A DNA stretch of 64,000 bases, taken from contig NZ_FXWP01000010.1 of the NCBI RefSeq assembly GCF_900184035.1, forward strand, positions 1 to 64,000, in the 5' to 3' direction. Below, in pieces: positions 8,482 through 17,579 of the stretch. The notes under the pieces were generated by a model. It ran no database searches, had not been told where the DNA came from, and was given only the letters and a program-made list of their open reading frames with translations. A program made the position numbers and the translations under genes. Within the stretch, counting starts at the first letter, position 1; the number at the start of each line of letters is the position of its first letter. Origin of the DNA: Kosakonia pseudosacchari (GTDB taxonomy: Bacteria; Pseudomonadota; Gammaproteobacteria; Enterobacterales; Enterobacteriaceae).

Positions 8482-8643
8482 TTACAGATTATTACAGTTA
8501 ACCAGTTTGAGCGGATTTACGGAGTTCATATTGCGGCACTTATCGATCTCGGTGGTCATATACTCAATCCAGTACATGATTAAGCTATCCAGCATGAGGA
8601 TCGACAGGGCGAAAGCCACCAGCCACCAATACTTGCGAAACAT
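8482..8643 (-). CDS. yhdU: Small membrane protein YhdU
   Basis: A 53-residue protein with one membrane helix (about residues 4-24) and a short polar tail containing CRNMNSVNPLKLVNC with two cysteines. The start at 8643 is chosen because GGGAGAT stands 7 bases ahead and the sequence from MFRKYWWLV onward resembles E. coli YhdU (DUF2556); an upstream in-frame start would add 33 residues of unlikely sequence. It ends a few residues earlier than the E. coli form. It lies near fis as in E. coli, but yhdJ is missing between them. Function unknown. Confidence 0.75.
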   Translation of the reverse strand: MFRKYWWLVAFALSILMLDSLIMYWIEYMTTEIDKCRNMNSVNPLKLVNCNNL

Positions 8644-8744
8644 TCCGTATCTCCCTTTCTTGCAACCATTTGTTGAAATATACACGAATCCGTAACCCCG
8701 GAATGACAGGGAAAGCGGGGTTTTTAGCGCTATTTCAGACAATA

Positions 8745-8780
8745 AAAAAGGCGCTTTCCCATGCCGGTTAGCGCCTTTTT
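8745..8780 (-). terminator. fis operon terminator
   Basis: AAGGCGCT and AGCGCCTT pair around a loop of about 14 bases, with A-runs on one side and T-runs on the other, so it can work in both directions. It lies 25 bases after the fis stop codon and just ahead of yhdU. Confidence 0.85.
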
Positions 8781-8805
8781 ATCAATACAACTCACTGATT
8801 AAAAA

Positions 8806-9102
8806 TCAGTTCATGCCGTATTTTTTCAGTTTTTTACGCAGCGTACCGCGGTTGATGCCCATCATCAGCGCCGCGCGGGTCTGATTACCACGGGTGTATT
8901 GCATCACCATGTCCAACAGTGGCTGTTCTACTTCAGCCAGTACCAGCTCATACAGATCATTAACATCCTGACCATTCAGTTGAGCAAAATAGTTCTTCAG
9001 TGCCTGTTTTACCGAGTCACGGAGCGGTTTTTGGGTTACCTGATCCTGAGAGTTAACGGTAGAAACGGTCAGTACGTCAGAATTTACGCGTTGTTCGAAC
9101 AT
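8806..9102 (-). CDS. fis: DNA-binding protein Fis
   Basis: A 98-residue nucleoid protein that bends DNA, activates rRNA promoters and assists site-specific recombination. The sequence is, as far as I recall, identical to E. coli Fis: an N-terminal beta-hairpin arm (about 10-26) that contacts DNA invertases, helices for dimerisation, and a C-terminal helix-turn-helix (about 73-94, [20 protein letters not shown]). It is the second gene of dusB-fis, 25 bases after dusB, and is driven by the growth-rate-controlled promoter before dusB. Confidence 0.98.
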
Positions 9103-9127
9103 AGTTCTGTCAGCTCTTTATTTCTGT

Positions 9128-10093
9128 TTACGCAAAATTTTCGAAGTATGCCTCCAACGCCTCCAGCTGTTCGCTGGCATTCTCAATGGCGTTGAATGTG
9201 CGCCGAAACTGGTCATTCGGAGCGTGCTCCTGGAGATACCAGGAGACGTGTTTACGTGCGATTCGGTAACCTTTCGCCTGACCGTAAAAGTCATGCAGTT
9301 CCCGAACGTGCGCGCAAAGCAAGCGCTTAACCTCTGCCAAAGGCAGCGGGGCCAGCAGCTCCCCAGTGTCCAGATAATGCTGGATTTCCCGGAAGATCCA
9401 GGGTCTTCCCTGAGCTGCGCGGCCTATCATCAGGGCATCCGCCCCTGTATAGTCGAGCACAGCTCTGGCTTTAAGCGGGTCAGTAATGTCGCCATTCGCG
9501 ATAACCGGAATGGAAACTTTCTGCTTAACTGCCCGAATACTGTCGTACTCAGCGTCTCCGTTGAACAAACAGGCGCGGGTGCGTCCATGAATGGTCAGAG
9601 CCTGAATACCACACTCTTCAGCCAGTTGGGCAATTTCTACGCAGTTACGGTGTTCTGGAGCCCAACCCGTGCGAATCTTCAGAGTGACAGGAACATCCAC
9701 TGCATTAACTACCGAGGTCAGGATCGACTTCACCAGATCCGGGTATTGCAGCAGGGCGGAACCTGCAAGCTTGCGATTCACTTTTTTAGCCGGGCAACCC
9801 ATATTGATATCAATAATTTGGGCGCCGCTTTCCACGTTAATACGTGCGGCTTCCGCCATTTCATCCGGGTCGCTGCCGGCAATTTGCACGGTGCGAATAC
9901 CGGGTTCATCAATGTGCACCATCCGCAGTCGGGACTTGTCGCTTTCCCACACTTGCGGGTTAGAAGACATCATCTCGGATACGGTTAAACCGGCTCCCAT
10001 CTCGTAGCACAACGTCCGGAATGGTCTGTCGGTAATGCCAGCCATGGGCGCTGCGATCAGGCGATTTCTGAGCTGGTGGTGTCCGATGCGCAT
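9128..10093 (-). CDS. dusB: tRNA-dihydrouridine synthase B
   Basis: A 321-residue FMN enzyme that reduces uridine to dihydrouridine in the D loop of tRNAs. The TIM-barrel N-terminus has the family marks [12 protein letters not shown] and [10 protein letters not shown] with the catalytic cysteine; the FMN phosphate site is near [10 protein letters not shown]. The C-terminal helical RNA-binding part follows. It is the first gene of the dusB-fis operon, and its length equals the E. coli enzyme. Confidence 0.97.
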   Translation of the reverse strand: MRIGHHQLRNRLIAAPMAGITDRPFRTLCYEMGAGLTVSEMMSSNPQVWESDKSRLRMVHIDEPGIRTVQIAGSDPDEMAEAARINVESGAQIIDINMGCPAKKVNRKLAGSALLQYPDLVKSILTSVVNAVDVPVTLKIRTGWAPEHRNCVEIAQLAEECGIQALTIHGRTRACLFNGDAEYDSIRAVKQKVSIPVIANGDITDPLKARAVLDYTGADALMIGRAAQGRPWIFREIQHYLDTGELLAPLPLAEVKRLLCAHVRELHDFYGQAKGYRIARKHVSWYLQEHAPNDQFRRTFNAIENASEQLEALEAYFENFA

Positions 10094-10132
10094 GAGTTAA
10101 GAAATGACCATACTGTGACTGCAAGGCGGCGT

Positions 10133-10161
10133 ATATTACGCATTTTTTGCACGAGATGAAA
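10133..10161 (-). promoter_or_regulatory. dusB-fis promoter
   Basis: On the minus strand, TTTCAT (10156-10161) and TAATAT (10133-10138) lie 17 bases apart, followed by the GC-rich discriminator ACGCCGCC. This matches the E. coli fis promoter, which is stringently controlled and bound by Fis itself. The transcript would start about 35 bases before the dusB ATG. Confidence 0.85.
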
Positions 10162-10462
10162 GGCCAAACTTTGAGCAATCCTCTGTTGTAGATCAAGGAA
10201 TAGCCAGTCCACCAGAGCAATAAACCTATTAAATCATGTTTTTCATAGGGTTATGTAAAAGATAAAAATTTCACATAACGCATAAATTCGCACAAGTTAT
10301 CGTTTTTTCATCGGTGATAAGCGGCTGAACTGCTGTTTTTTCAGACAAAAAAGACGGTTTTTGCGAAGCTACTCGCAATTTTTTGATCGACCTTCTGGCT
10401 GCTTTTTTCGACAGTTCAGCACGCGGGCTCCGCGAAACGTGGCCCGCAGGCCGCGTTCCGTT
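10162..10462. other. Region between prmA and the dusB-fis promoter
   Basis: No gene seen. The right part is AT-rich with A/T tracts, as expected for Fis and IHF binding upstream of the fis promoter. The left part, next to prmA, has the inverted repeat GCGGGC / GCCCGC (10423-10428 with 10442-10447) without a U-tract on the prmA side. Confidence 0.5.
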
Positions 10463-11344
10463 TTACCTTTTCTGTCCCGTAATACGGCACCACTCTTCTT
10501 TCTCGACCACCGGGTCAAGAGTAAAGAGTTCGGCATAGGCTTCGCATACGCTCTCTGCCTGGCTGGCAAGGATACCAGAGAGCCCCAGTAAACCGCCCTC
10601 GACGGGCAATACGCTGATTAACGGCGCCAGTTCACGCAACGGGCCAGCCAGAATATTAGCGACCACCACATCGGCTTTCATCGCGTCTGGCTGGTCTTTC
10701 GGCAAGTACAACTCAAGACGTTCGGAAACACCGTTGCGCTCGGCGTTATCACGGCTGGCCTGAATGGCTTGCGGATCAATATCAATCCCGATCGCTTTCG
10801 CCGCACCCAGTTTCAGCGCGGCGATCGCAAGGATCCCGGAGCCGCAGCCAAAATCGATCACCGTTTTGCCGACAAGATCCAGACTATCGAGCCATTGCAG
10901 GCACAGCGAGGTGGTGGGGTGCGTGCCAGTGCCGAAGGCCAGACCCGGATCGAGCATCACATTTACCGCATTCGCATCCGGCACGTCACGCCAGCTCGGG
11001 CAGATCCACAGGCGTTCGCCAAAGCGCATCGGGTGGAAGTTATCCATCCATTCGCGCTCCCAGTCTTTATCTTCCAGTTGCTCAATTTTGTGGGCGAAAC
11101 CTTCGCCGAGCAGCGGGTGAAGCGCGAGTTGGGCAACAACGTCCGCCATCTCGGTTTCCGCGTCGAACAGGCCGATAACGTCGGTATCGCCCCACAGACG
11201 GGTTTCACCCGGCAGCGGTTCAAACACGGGCGTGTCGTGCGTGTCCTGGAAGGTAATGGACACCGCGCCCGCTTCCATCAGAGCATCGCTCAGATCTTCC
11301 GCATTCGCGCCGGTGGTGTTCAGTTTCAGTTGGATCCAAGGCAT
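10463..11344 (-). CDS. prmA: Ribosomal protein L11 methyltransferase
   Basis: A 293-residue SAM-dependent enzyme that trimethylates several amino groups of ribosomal protein L11. An N-terminal substrate-recognition domain (about 1-60) is linked to a Rossmann-type methyltransferase domain with the SAM motif [16 protein letters not shown] near residue 163 and the catalytic-loop signature [10 protein letters not shown]. It follows panF by 11 bases, as in E. coli, and is probably cotranscribed with it. Confidence 0.97.
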   Translation of the reverse strand: MPWIQLKLNTTGANAEDLSDALMEAGAVSITFQDTHDTPVFEPLPGETRLWGDTDVIGLFDAETEMADVVAQLALHPLLGEGFAHKIEQLEDKDWEREWMDNFHPMRFGERLWICPSWRDVPDANAVNVMLDPGLAFGTGTHPTTSLCLQWLDSLDLVGKTVIDFGCGSGILAIAALKLGAAKAIGIDIDPQAIQASRDNAERNGVSERLELYLPKDQPDAMKADVVVANILAGPLRELAPLISVLPVEGGLLGLSGILASQAESVCEAYAELFTLDPVVEKEEWCRITGQKR

Positions 11345-11355
11345 GGCATAACTCT

Positions 11356-12807
11356 TTATTCATTAACAGAAATAGTCGGGGCCTGCGGCGCGGGTTGACC
11401 GAAACGGTTCCCGACAACGAAGGCCAGCAAACTTAACAGCAGCGAGGGCACAATCGGATGGAAGCCCAGGTACTGAATATTAAAGGTGGCGAGCACGGCA
11501 TACAGCGCGCCGCCAACAATCATGGCGCTGAGCGCGCCGGCGGAGTTGGCGCGATCCCAGTAAAGACCCAGCACCAACGGCCACAGGAATACCGCCTCCA
11601 GCCCGCCAAACGCCAGCAGGTTCAGCCAGATGATCATCTCTGGCGGACGCCATGCGGCCAGCATCATCAAAATGCCGAGCACCAGCGTGGTGACGGTGGA
11701 AATGCGTTTTAAGCGTGGCTCATGACGAATTTTAGTCGGCTGCGCGCTTAACCACAGATCTTTGATGATCGTTGCGGAAGCCTGCAGCAGATGCGCGTTG
11801 ACGTTGGACATGATCGCGGCCATAGGTGCGGCGAGGAACAACCCTGCGGCCCACGGCGGCAGCACTTCGACCATCAGCGTGGGAATGACCTGATCCGGCA
11901 CCGACAGATTCGGCAGCACAGCACGACCCAGCGCGCCCGCCAGGTGCATTCCCAGCATCAACAGTGCGATGACGATGGTGCCGATAATGATCCCCCGGTG
12001 CACCGACTTGCTGTCTTTATACGAAATACAGCGCACAGCGGTATGCGGCAGACCGATAACGCCAAAACAGACCAGTACCCAAAACGAGGTCATAAACGCC
12101 GGGGAGAGAATATCGCTCGCGCCGTGCGGACTCACCAGTTTCGGATCGATATGCTGCAAGGTGTCAACGGCGTTATGTAAACCGCCCGCCGCATGGATCA
12201 CGCCGACCAGCAACACCAGCGTACCGATCAGCATCACCAGACCTTGCATCGTGTCGTTCAACACACTGGCGCGAAAACCGCCAAACGCTGTGTACAGCGC
12301 AATGGTAATGCCGAAGATCAGCAGGCCAGATTCGTATTTGATGCCGGCCGCTGTCTCCAGCAGACGCGCGCCGCCGATAAACTGCACGGCAATCGCACCG
12401 ACAAAGGCCACCAGCAGACTGACGCTGGCAATCCACACCACCGCGCGGCTCTGGTAGCGCGCCATCAGCATGTCGTTGAGGGTAATCGCATTGTAGCGAC
12501 GCGCCAGAATCGCGAATTTCTTGCCAAGAATGCCCAGCGACAACCAAATGGTAGGAACCTGGATCATCGCCAGCAGTACCCAACCAAGGCCGAATTTGTA
12601 CGCGGCTCCCGGCCCGCCAATAAACGAACTGGCGCTGACATAAGTGGCGGTCAGCGTCATCGCCAGCACAAATCCGCCCATGGAACGGCTACCGAGGAAA
12701 TACTCGCTCAGGAAAGTACCGCTGCTACGCTGGCGCATCGCATAGAAAGAGAGGCCGAAGACGACGATCAGGTAGATTATCAGTACGGCGATAATTTCAG
12801 TTTGCAT
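11356..12807 (-). CDS. panF: Sodium/pantothenate symporter
   Basis: A 483-residue inner-membrane symporter of the sodium:solute family that takes up pantothenate for coenzyme A synthesis. About twelve or thirteen hydrophobic helices are visible, with typical family segments such as FLGSRSMGG and [11 protein letters not shown]. The start at 12807 was chosen because GGAGG lies 8 bases ahead and [12 protein letters not shown] aligns with the E. coli start; an upstream frame adds 49 unrelated residues. It overlaps the end of yhdT by 11 bases, which suggests translational coupling. Confidence 0.96.
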   Translation of the reverse strand: MQTEIIAVLIIYLIVVFGLSFYAMRQRSSGTFLSEYFLGSRSMGGFVLAMTLTATYVSASSFIGGPGAAYKFGLGWVLLAMIQVPTIWLSLGILGKKFAILARRYNAITLNDMLMARYQSRAVVWIASVSLLVAFVGAIAVQFIGGARLLETAAGIKYESGLLIFGITIALYTAFGGFRASVLNDTMQGLVMLIGTLVLLVGVIHAAGGLHNAVDTLQHIDPKLVSPHGASDILSPAFMTSFWVLVCFGVIGLPHTAVRCISYKDSKSVHRGIIIGTIVIALLMLGMHLAGALGRAVLPNLSVPDQVIPTLMVEVLPPWAAGLFLAAPMAAIMSNVNAHLLQASATIIKDLWLSAQPTKIRHEPRLKRISTVTTLVLGILMMLAAWRPPEMIIWLNLLAFGGLEAVFLWPLVLGLYWDRANSAGALSAMIVGGALYAVLATFNIQYLGFHPIVPSLLLSLLAFVVGNRFGQPAPQAPTISVNE

Positions 12808-13039
12808 CGTTATCCTCCAGAGAGATATCACGGAAGATAAAACGCACCATCGCCCAGCAGAGTAAAACAAACACCAGTGGCGTAAGCAGGCAGGCCAGTT
12901 CAAACCAACGCGGCAGCCCGGTGAAGCCCTGCTCTGTACCCGGTAGGTAAGCACACACTAACCAGGCGGCAAGATAAAGAAGGGTCAGCCACAGCGCCCA
13001 GCGGGCTTCTTTGTGCGCCTGAACAAAACGGTTGTCCAT
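12797..13039 (-). CDS. yhdT: DUF997 membrane protein YhdT
   Basis: An 80-residue inner-membrane protein with two hydrophobic helices (about 17-33 and 47-68). The start at 13039 matches E. coli YhdT (MD-RFVQAHKEARWAL) and has AAGGGA upstream. It is always found directly before panF and overlaps it here, so a supporting role for the symporter is plausible but unproven. Confidence 0.92.
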   Translation of the reverse strand: MDNRFVQAHKEARWALWLTLLYLAAWLVCAYLPGTEQGFTGLPRWFELACLLTPLVFVLLCWAMVRFIFRDISLEDNDAN

Positions 13040-13104
13040 TTTTGTCCCTTGTAAATGAAGAAAGCGGGGATTGTACCCTATGGGCAAGTTGAGGGGAGAG
13101 AAAA

Positions 13105-13133
13105 ACAAAAAAGGCCGGAAGATCCGGCCTTTT
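13105..13133 (-). terminator. accBC terminator
   Basis: AAGGCCGGA and TCCGGCCTT form a perfect nine-base-pair stem with a three-base loop, followed on the minus strand by TTTTGTTTTT. It lies 15 bases after the accC stop codon. Confidence 0.92.
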
Positions 13134-13147
13134 GCGCTGATTGCAGA

Positions 13148-14497
13148 TTATTTTTCCTGCAAACCGAGTTTTTTCTCCAGATAGTGGATGTTGGTGCCAC
13201 CATGCTGGAAGTTCTCGTCGCTCATAATACGCATCTGCAGATCAACGTTGGTTTTGATACCGTCGATAATCAGCTCCTGCAACGCATTCTTCATGCGCGC
13301 AATCGCCACATCGCGGCTCTCACCGTAGCAGATAAGCTTGCCAATCATTGAATCGTAATACGGCGGTACAGTGTAACCGGCGTAAATATGCGATTCCCAA
13401 CGCACACCAAACCCACCAGGAGCATGGAAGCGGGTGATTTTGCCCGGGCTGGGCAGGAAGGTGTTCGGATCTTCGGCGTTAATACGGCATTCCACCGCAT
13501 GGCCTTTCACCATCACTTCTTCTTGCTTAATGGACAGCGGCTGACCGGCAGCGATACGCAGCTGTTCTTTGATCAGGTCAACGCCGGTAATCATTTCGGT
13601 AACCGGGTGTTCAACCTGAATACGGGTGTTCATCTCGATGAAGTAGAACTCGCCGTTTTCGAACAAGAACTCAAACGTACCCGCTCCGCGATAGCCGATG
13701 TCGACACAGGCTTTCGCACAACGTTCGCCGATATAGCGACGCAGTTCCGGGGTGATGCCCGGTGCCGGTGCTTCTTCGACCACTTTCTGGTGACGGCGCT
13801 GCATGGAGCAGTCGCGCTCTGCCAGATAAATAGCGTTGCCCTGACCATCGGCCAGCACCTGGATCTCGACGTGGCGAGGGTTTTCCAGGTATTTTTCCAT
13901 GTACACCATGTCGTTGTTGAAAGCGGCTTTCGCTTCCGCACGCGTCATGCTGATGGACTGCGCCAGGTCGGCGTCTTTGCGCACAACGCGCATACCGCGA
14001 CCGCCGCCGCCGCCGGAGGCTTTGATGATAACCGGGTAACCAATGCGTTTAGCATGGGCGCGGTTGGCATCCATATCGTCGCCCAGCGGGCCGTCAGAAC
14101 CCGGAACGGTCGGTACGCCTGCTTTCTTCATGGCGGTGATTGCCGACACTTTGTCGCCCATCAGGCGGATGGTGTCAGCTTTCGGGCCGATGAAGATAAA
14201 GCCAGAGCGCTCAACCTGCTCAGCGAAGTTGGCATTCTCAGAGAGGAAGCCATAACCAGGGTGAATCGCCACTGCGCCGGTGATTTCGGCGGCGGAGATA
14301 ATCGCCGGGATATTCAGATAGCTTTTTACTGATGGCGCAGGACCGATACATACGGTCTCGTCAGCCAGCAGTACGTGTTTTAAATCGCGATCCGCAGTCG
14401 AGTGCACGGCGACAGTCTTGATGCCCAGTTCTTTACAGGCACGAAGAATACGCAGTGCAATCTCGCCGCGGTTAGCGATAACAATTTTATCCAGCAT
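13148..14497 (-). CDS. accC: Acetyl-CoA carboxylase, biotin carboxylase subunit
   Basis: A 449-residue ATP-grasp enzyme that carboxylates the biotin carried by AccB using bicarbonate and ATP, the first half of the malonyl-CoA reaction of fatty-acid synthesis. Visible are the N-terminal Rossmann-like part ([14 protein letters not shown]), the glycine-rich ATP loop [14 protein letters not shown] near residue 159, and the active-site segment [14 protein letters not shown] near 288. It follows accB by 11 bases. Length equals E. coli AccC. Confidence 0.98.
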   Translation of the reverse strand: MLDKIVIANRGEIALRILRACKELGIKTVAVHSTADRDLKHVLLADETVCIGPAPSVKSYLNIPAIISAAEITGAVAIHPGYGFLSENANFAEQVERSGFIFIGPKADTIRLMGDKVSAITAMKKAGVPTVPGSDGPLGDDMDANRAHAKRIGYPVIIKASGGGGGRGMRVVRKDADLAQSISMTRAEAKAAFNNDMVYMEKYLENPRHVEIQVLADGQGNAIYLAERDCSMQRRHQKVVEEAPAPGITPELRRYIGERCAKACVDIGYRGAGTFEFLFENGEFYFIEMNTRIQVEHPVTEMITGVDLIKEQLRIAAGQPLSIKQEEVMVKGHAVECRINAEDPNTFLPSPGKITRFHAPGGFGVRWESHIYAGYTVPPYYDSMIGKLICYGESRDVAIARMKNALQELIIDGIKTNVDLQMRIMSDENFQHGGTNIHYLEKKLGLQEK

Positions 14498-14508
14498 GTG
14501 CGCCTCGT

Positions 14509-14979
14509 TTACTCGATGACGACCAGCGGCTCGTCAAATTCAACCGGTTGGCCACTTTCAACCAGAATGGCTTTCACCACGCCTGATTTATCGGCTTCGA
14601 TCTGGTTCATCATTTTCATGGCTTCAACGATGCACAGGGTATCGCCCACGTTAACTTTCTGGCCGATTTCGATAAACGCTTTCGCGTCCGGGCTCGGGGT
14701 GCGATAGAAGGTTCCGACCATCGGGGAACGTACGATGTGACCACTGATTTCCGCTGCGGCTGCAGGGGCTTCCGGCGCTGCGGTAGGTGCGACAGCGTTA
14801 GACAGGGCTGGCTGCTGTTGCATCATCGGCGCAGCATAAGCCTGCTGCATAACCGGGAAGCCAGCATTCGGCGCGCTGCGGCTGATGCGCACAGACTCTT
14901 CGCCTTCAGAAATTTCCAGTTCGGAGATGCCTGATTCTTCAACCAGCTCGATCAGTTTCTTAATCTTACGAATATCCAT
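14509..14979 (-). CDS. accB: Biotin carboxyl carrier protein
   Basis: A 156-residue carrier protein of acetyl-CoA carboxylase. An N-terminal region (1-40) that binds AccC and is involved in autoregulation is followed by an alanine/proline/glutamine-rich linker (about 41-75), then the biotinyl domain with EAMKMMNQ; Lys122 is the biotin attachment site. In E. coli, AccB represses its own operon. Here it lies 21 bases after aroQ and 11 before accC, so the three genes probably share a transcript. Confidence 0.98.
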   Translation of the reverse strand: MDIRKIKKLIELVEESGISELEISEGEESVRISRSAPNAGFPVMQQAYAAPMMQQQPALSNAVAPTAAPEAPAAAAEISGHIVRSPMVGTFYRTPSPDAKAFIEIGQKVNVGDTLCIVEAMKMMNQIEADKSGVVKAILVESGQPVEFDEPLVVIE

Positions 14980-15000
14980 GAGTGGGTTCCGTACTCTTGT

Positions 15001-15453
15001 TTAGTGTGATTGTGACAGGCGTTTTACCGCCGTCTGTAAAGCGTATGAATAACCTTCCGCGCCCAGCCCGCAAATAACGCCCTCGGCGATATCTGACAGA
15101 TACGAGTGGTGGCGGAATGGCTCCCGCGCATGCACGTTGGTGAGGTGGATCTCGATAAACGGGATGCCGACCGCCAGCAGTGCGTCGCGGATAGCAACAC
15201 TGGTGTGCGTAAACGCGGCCGGATTGATCAGGATAAAGTCCATAATGTCTTTTGCCTGATGAATACGGTCGATGATTGCGTACTCCGCGTTTGACTGAAA
15301 ATGCGCCAGTTCCACATCAAGCGCTGCCGCTTCGGTGCTCAAACCGTTAACAATCTCGCTAAGCGTAAGCGTGCCGTACTTATCCGGCTCACGGGTGCCA
15401 AGCATGTTTAGGTTCGGTCCGTTCAAAACTAATATGTGGAACTTGCCAGCCAT
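15001..15453 (-). CDS. aroQ: Type II 3-dehydroquinate dehydratase
   Basis: A 150-residue enzyme of the shikimate pathway that converts 3-dehydroquinate to 3-dehydroshikimate. The type II family marks are complete: [17 protein letters not shown] with catalytic Arg21 and Tyr26, [16 protein letters not shown], and the histidine in [14 protein letters not shown] (His103). E. coli K-12 uses the unrelated type I enzyme AroD and has no aroQ at this place, whereas Klebsiella and Enterobacter relatives do. It is the first gene before accBC, so aromatic and fatty-acid synthesis genes share a promoter region. Confidence 0.95.
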   Translation of the reverse strand: MAGKFHILVLNGPNLNMLGTREPDKYGTLTLSEIVNGLSTEAAALDVELAHFQSNAEYAIIDRIHQAKDIMDFILINPAAFTHTSVAIRDALLAVGIPFIEIHLTNVHAREPFRHHSYLSDIAEGVICGLGAEGYSYALQTAVKRLSQSH

Positions 15454-15563
15454 TGTGCCGCTATCTCCTGCGATTCTCGGGTAAAAAACAAAATATACCT
15501 TCGATTAGCGATTGTCACCTTTTCAGAGGCTAAAAACCCCTGTCAGGAAAACCAAAGTCGCAC

Positions 15564-15592
15564 ATTATAACGATTTCGTAGCAATTGGCAGC
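15564..15592 (-). promoter_or_regulatory. Probable aroQ-accBC promoter
   Basis: The minus strand carries a perfect -10 box TATAAT (15564-15569). At 17-base spacing the -35 box would be the weak GCTGCC (15587-15592). In E. coli the accBC promoter is preceded by a similar sequence and has a long leader, so this is probably the ancestral accBC promoter, now separated from accB by aroQ. Confidence 0.6.
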
Positions 15593-15688
15593 TAAATACT
15601 GGTCTTATCAGGGAAGATTATCAACCACCGCCCGGAATCTGGCGGTGAATGATAGTAGATCTGCGGAGAACTGCACACAATGAGCGTA

Positions 15689-16288
15689 TTAACGCCACCA
15701 TTGGCGAAACTTCTTATAACGCCACGCTAACAGCCCAATCGCGGCAGCAGCGTACAGGATCGGTTGCGGTGACAAGATTTTCACCGACCAAAGGTAGTGA
15801 ATCGGCGCGAGGATCGCCACCAGATAGACGAAATTGTGTAATTGTTGCCAGCGTTTGCCCAGCTTGCGCTGCGCCCATTGCGTTGAAGTCAACGCTAATG
15901 CCAGCAAAATCAGCCAACTTAGGGCACCCAGCGTTAAATAAGGGCGCGTTACCAACTCTTGTCCTAATAATGAAAGATTATTGATCCCCAGTTCCAGCAA
16001 GGTGTAGCTGGTCAAGTGCAGCGTCGCCCAGGCAAAGCACCACAGCCCCAGCAAACGTCGGGTTCTGATCAATAAAGGTTGTTTCGCGTAGCGTGCGAGC
16101 GGTGCTATCAGCAAACTGGCGAGCAGGAATTTTAGCGCCATTCTGCCCGTAAAATGCTGGATGTCTTTCGCCGGATCGGCGCTGAAATAGCCCTGGTTCG
16201 CCGCCCAGAAAAGCCACAGTAAAGGCAGCAGACCCGCCAGATGCAATGCGACTTTTAACCATGTCACCTGTTTTGCCGTTAAGCGCAC
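15689..16288 (-). CDS. msrQ: MsrPQ system heme-binding membrane subunit MsrQ
   Basis: A 199-residue inner-membrane cytochrome b (ferric-reductase-like family) that passes electrons from the quinone pool to MsrP for repair of oxidised methionines in periplasmic proteins. About six hydrophobic helices are seen, with heme-ligand candidate histidines in [24 protein letters not shown] and PIHYLWSV. It starts directly after the msrP stop codon, so the two are translationally coupled. Formerly YedZ. Confidence 0.94.
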   Translation of the reverse strand: MRLTAKQVTWLKVALHLAGLLPLLWLFWAANQGYFSADPAKDIQHFTGRMALKFLLASLLIAPLARYAKQPLLIRTRRLLGLWCFAWATLHLTSYTLLELGINNLSLLGQELVTRPYLTLGALSWLILLALALTSTQWAQRKLGKRWQQLHNFVYLVAILAPIHYLWSVKILSPQPILYAAAAIGLLAWRYKKFRQWWR

Positions 16289-17287
16289 TCAGAAATTCTC
16301 CCGCAGATCTAACCCGTGATAAAGCGAAGCCACCTCTTCAGCGTAGCCATTAAACAGCAGCGTTGGCTGACGTTTTACATCCAGCGCGCCGCCGGATCCA
16401 ATAAAACGTTCCGTTGCTTGTGACCAGCGAGGGTGATCGACATGCGGGTTCACATTGGCATAGAAACCATATTCGTCGGGGGCGGCAAGATTCCAGGTGG
16501 TCGGCGGCCGTTTACTGGTGAGCTTGATACTGACTATCGATTTGATGCCTTTAAAACCATATTTCCACGGTACAGTCAGGCGGATCGGCGCGCCGTTTTG
16601 CGGCGGTAGCGCTTTGCCATACACCCCGACAGTAAGCAGCGTTAGTGGGTGCATCGCTTCATCTATACGCAGCGCTTCAACATACGGGTACTGGAGGCCA
16701 CCGCCAATAAAGCGATCTTTTTGCCCCGGCATCTGATCCGGTGCGTAAAGGGTCTGGAACGCGACATATTTGGCGTTGCTGGTGGGTTCAACTAGCGCCA
16801 GCAGTTTATGCAGCGGGAATCCGATCCACGGCACCACCATGGACCAGGCCTCAACGCAGCGCATCCGGTAGATTCGCTCTTCCAGCGGGAAACGCGAGGT
16901 CAGCGCCGCGTGGTCGAGCGTCAACGGTTTCGCCACTTCACCGTCAATGGTCAATGTCCAGGGATCGGTTTTCATTCCCCCGGCGTTGGCGGCAGGATCG
17001 GCTTTATCGAGGCCAAATTCATAGAAATTGTTATAGCCGGTGACTTTCTCTTCCGGTGTCAGCGGGAGAGAGGCTTTCCACTGCGCAGGTTGCGTAAAAT
17101 CGAGCGGTTTTCCCGATGGCGCTTTTGGCCGGTCATGGCCTTTAAACCAGTCCAACAGATCGGCCCGCGCGCCGGGTGCCAGGCTCAATGCCGAGGCGCT
17201 AATTCCCAGCATTTTCAGCACCTGGCGGCGCTGTAACATAAAAACGGATTCCGCAGTGACATCGGCTTCGGTTAGTTTTTTCTTCAT
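16289..17287 (-). CDS. msrP: Periplasmic methionine sulfoxide reductase catalytic subunit MsrP
   Basis: A 332-residue molybdopterin enzyme exported folded by the Tat system. The N-terminus carries the twin-arginine signal [17 protein letters not shown] (about 18-34), and Cys144 in [10 protein letters not shown] is the expected molybdenum ligand. The start at 17287 has GGAGG 6 bases upstream; a longer frame exists but lacks a ribosome binding site. It forms an operon with msrQ and is divergent from csrD. In E. coli the pair lies elsewhere (yedYZ), so this location is a lineage difference. Confidence 0.95.
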   Translation of the reverse strand: MKKKLTEADVTAESVFMLQRRQVLKMLGISASALSLAPGARADLLDWFKGHDRPKAPSGKPLDFTQPAQWKASLPLTPEEKVTGYNNFYEFGLDKADPAANAGGMKTDPWTLTIDGEVAKPLTLDHAALTSRFPLEERIYRMRCVEAWSMVVPWIGFPLHKLLALVEPTSNAKYVAFQTLYAPDQMPGQKDRFIGGGLQYPYVEALRIDEAMHPLTLLTVGVYGKALPPQNGAPIRLTVPWKYGFKGIKSIVSIKLTSKRPPTTWNLAAPDEYGFYANVNPHVDHPRWSQATERFIGSGGALDVKRQPTLLFNGYAEEVASLYHGLDLRENF

Positions 17288-17579
17288 CACATCCTCCGTT
17301 AGTCTCTCGTCAAGCATGGTGTAAGCGCAGCGTGAGCGCGAGCACGAGTGTGTTACCAAACATTGTAAATAGTCAGGTTAAGACATTTTTCAGGCTTATT
17401 GATTGTTGGCAAAAAATTTCTGAGGGCTATACTCGCAGGGATGAAACGCAGTGCCAGTTTTCCCCGCCGCCTGCACGCTATCCCGGGACGCGGGTAGACA
17501 TCAAAGTTAGTACTTACTTCAATGACGTAACCCTGAGCGGTATCGTTTCGTTCTTTATACAAGCGGAGTTAACACAAGG

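Noticed and set aside
13388-14332. Long plus-strand open frame across accC
   Set aside because: It is a shadow of the highly conserved accC codons on the other strand; its histidine/phenylalanine-rich translation has no family features.
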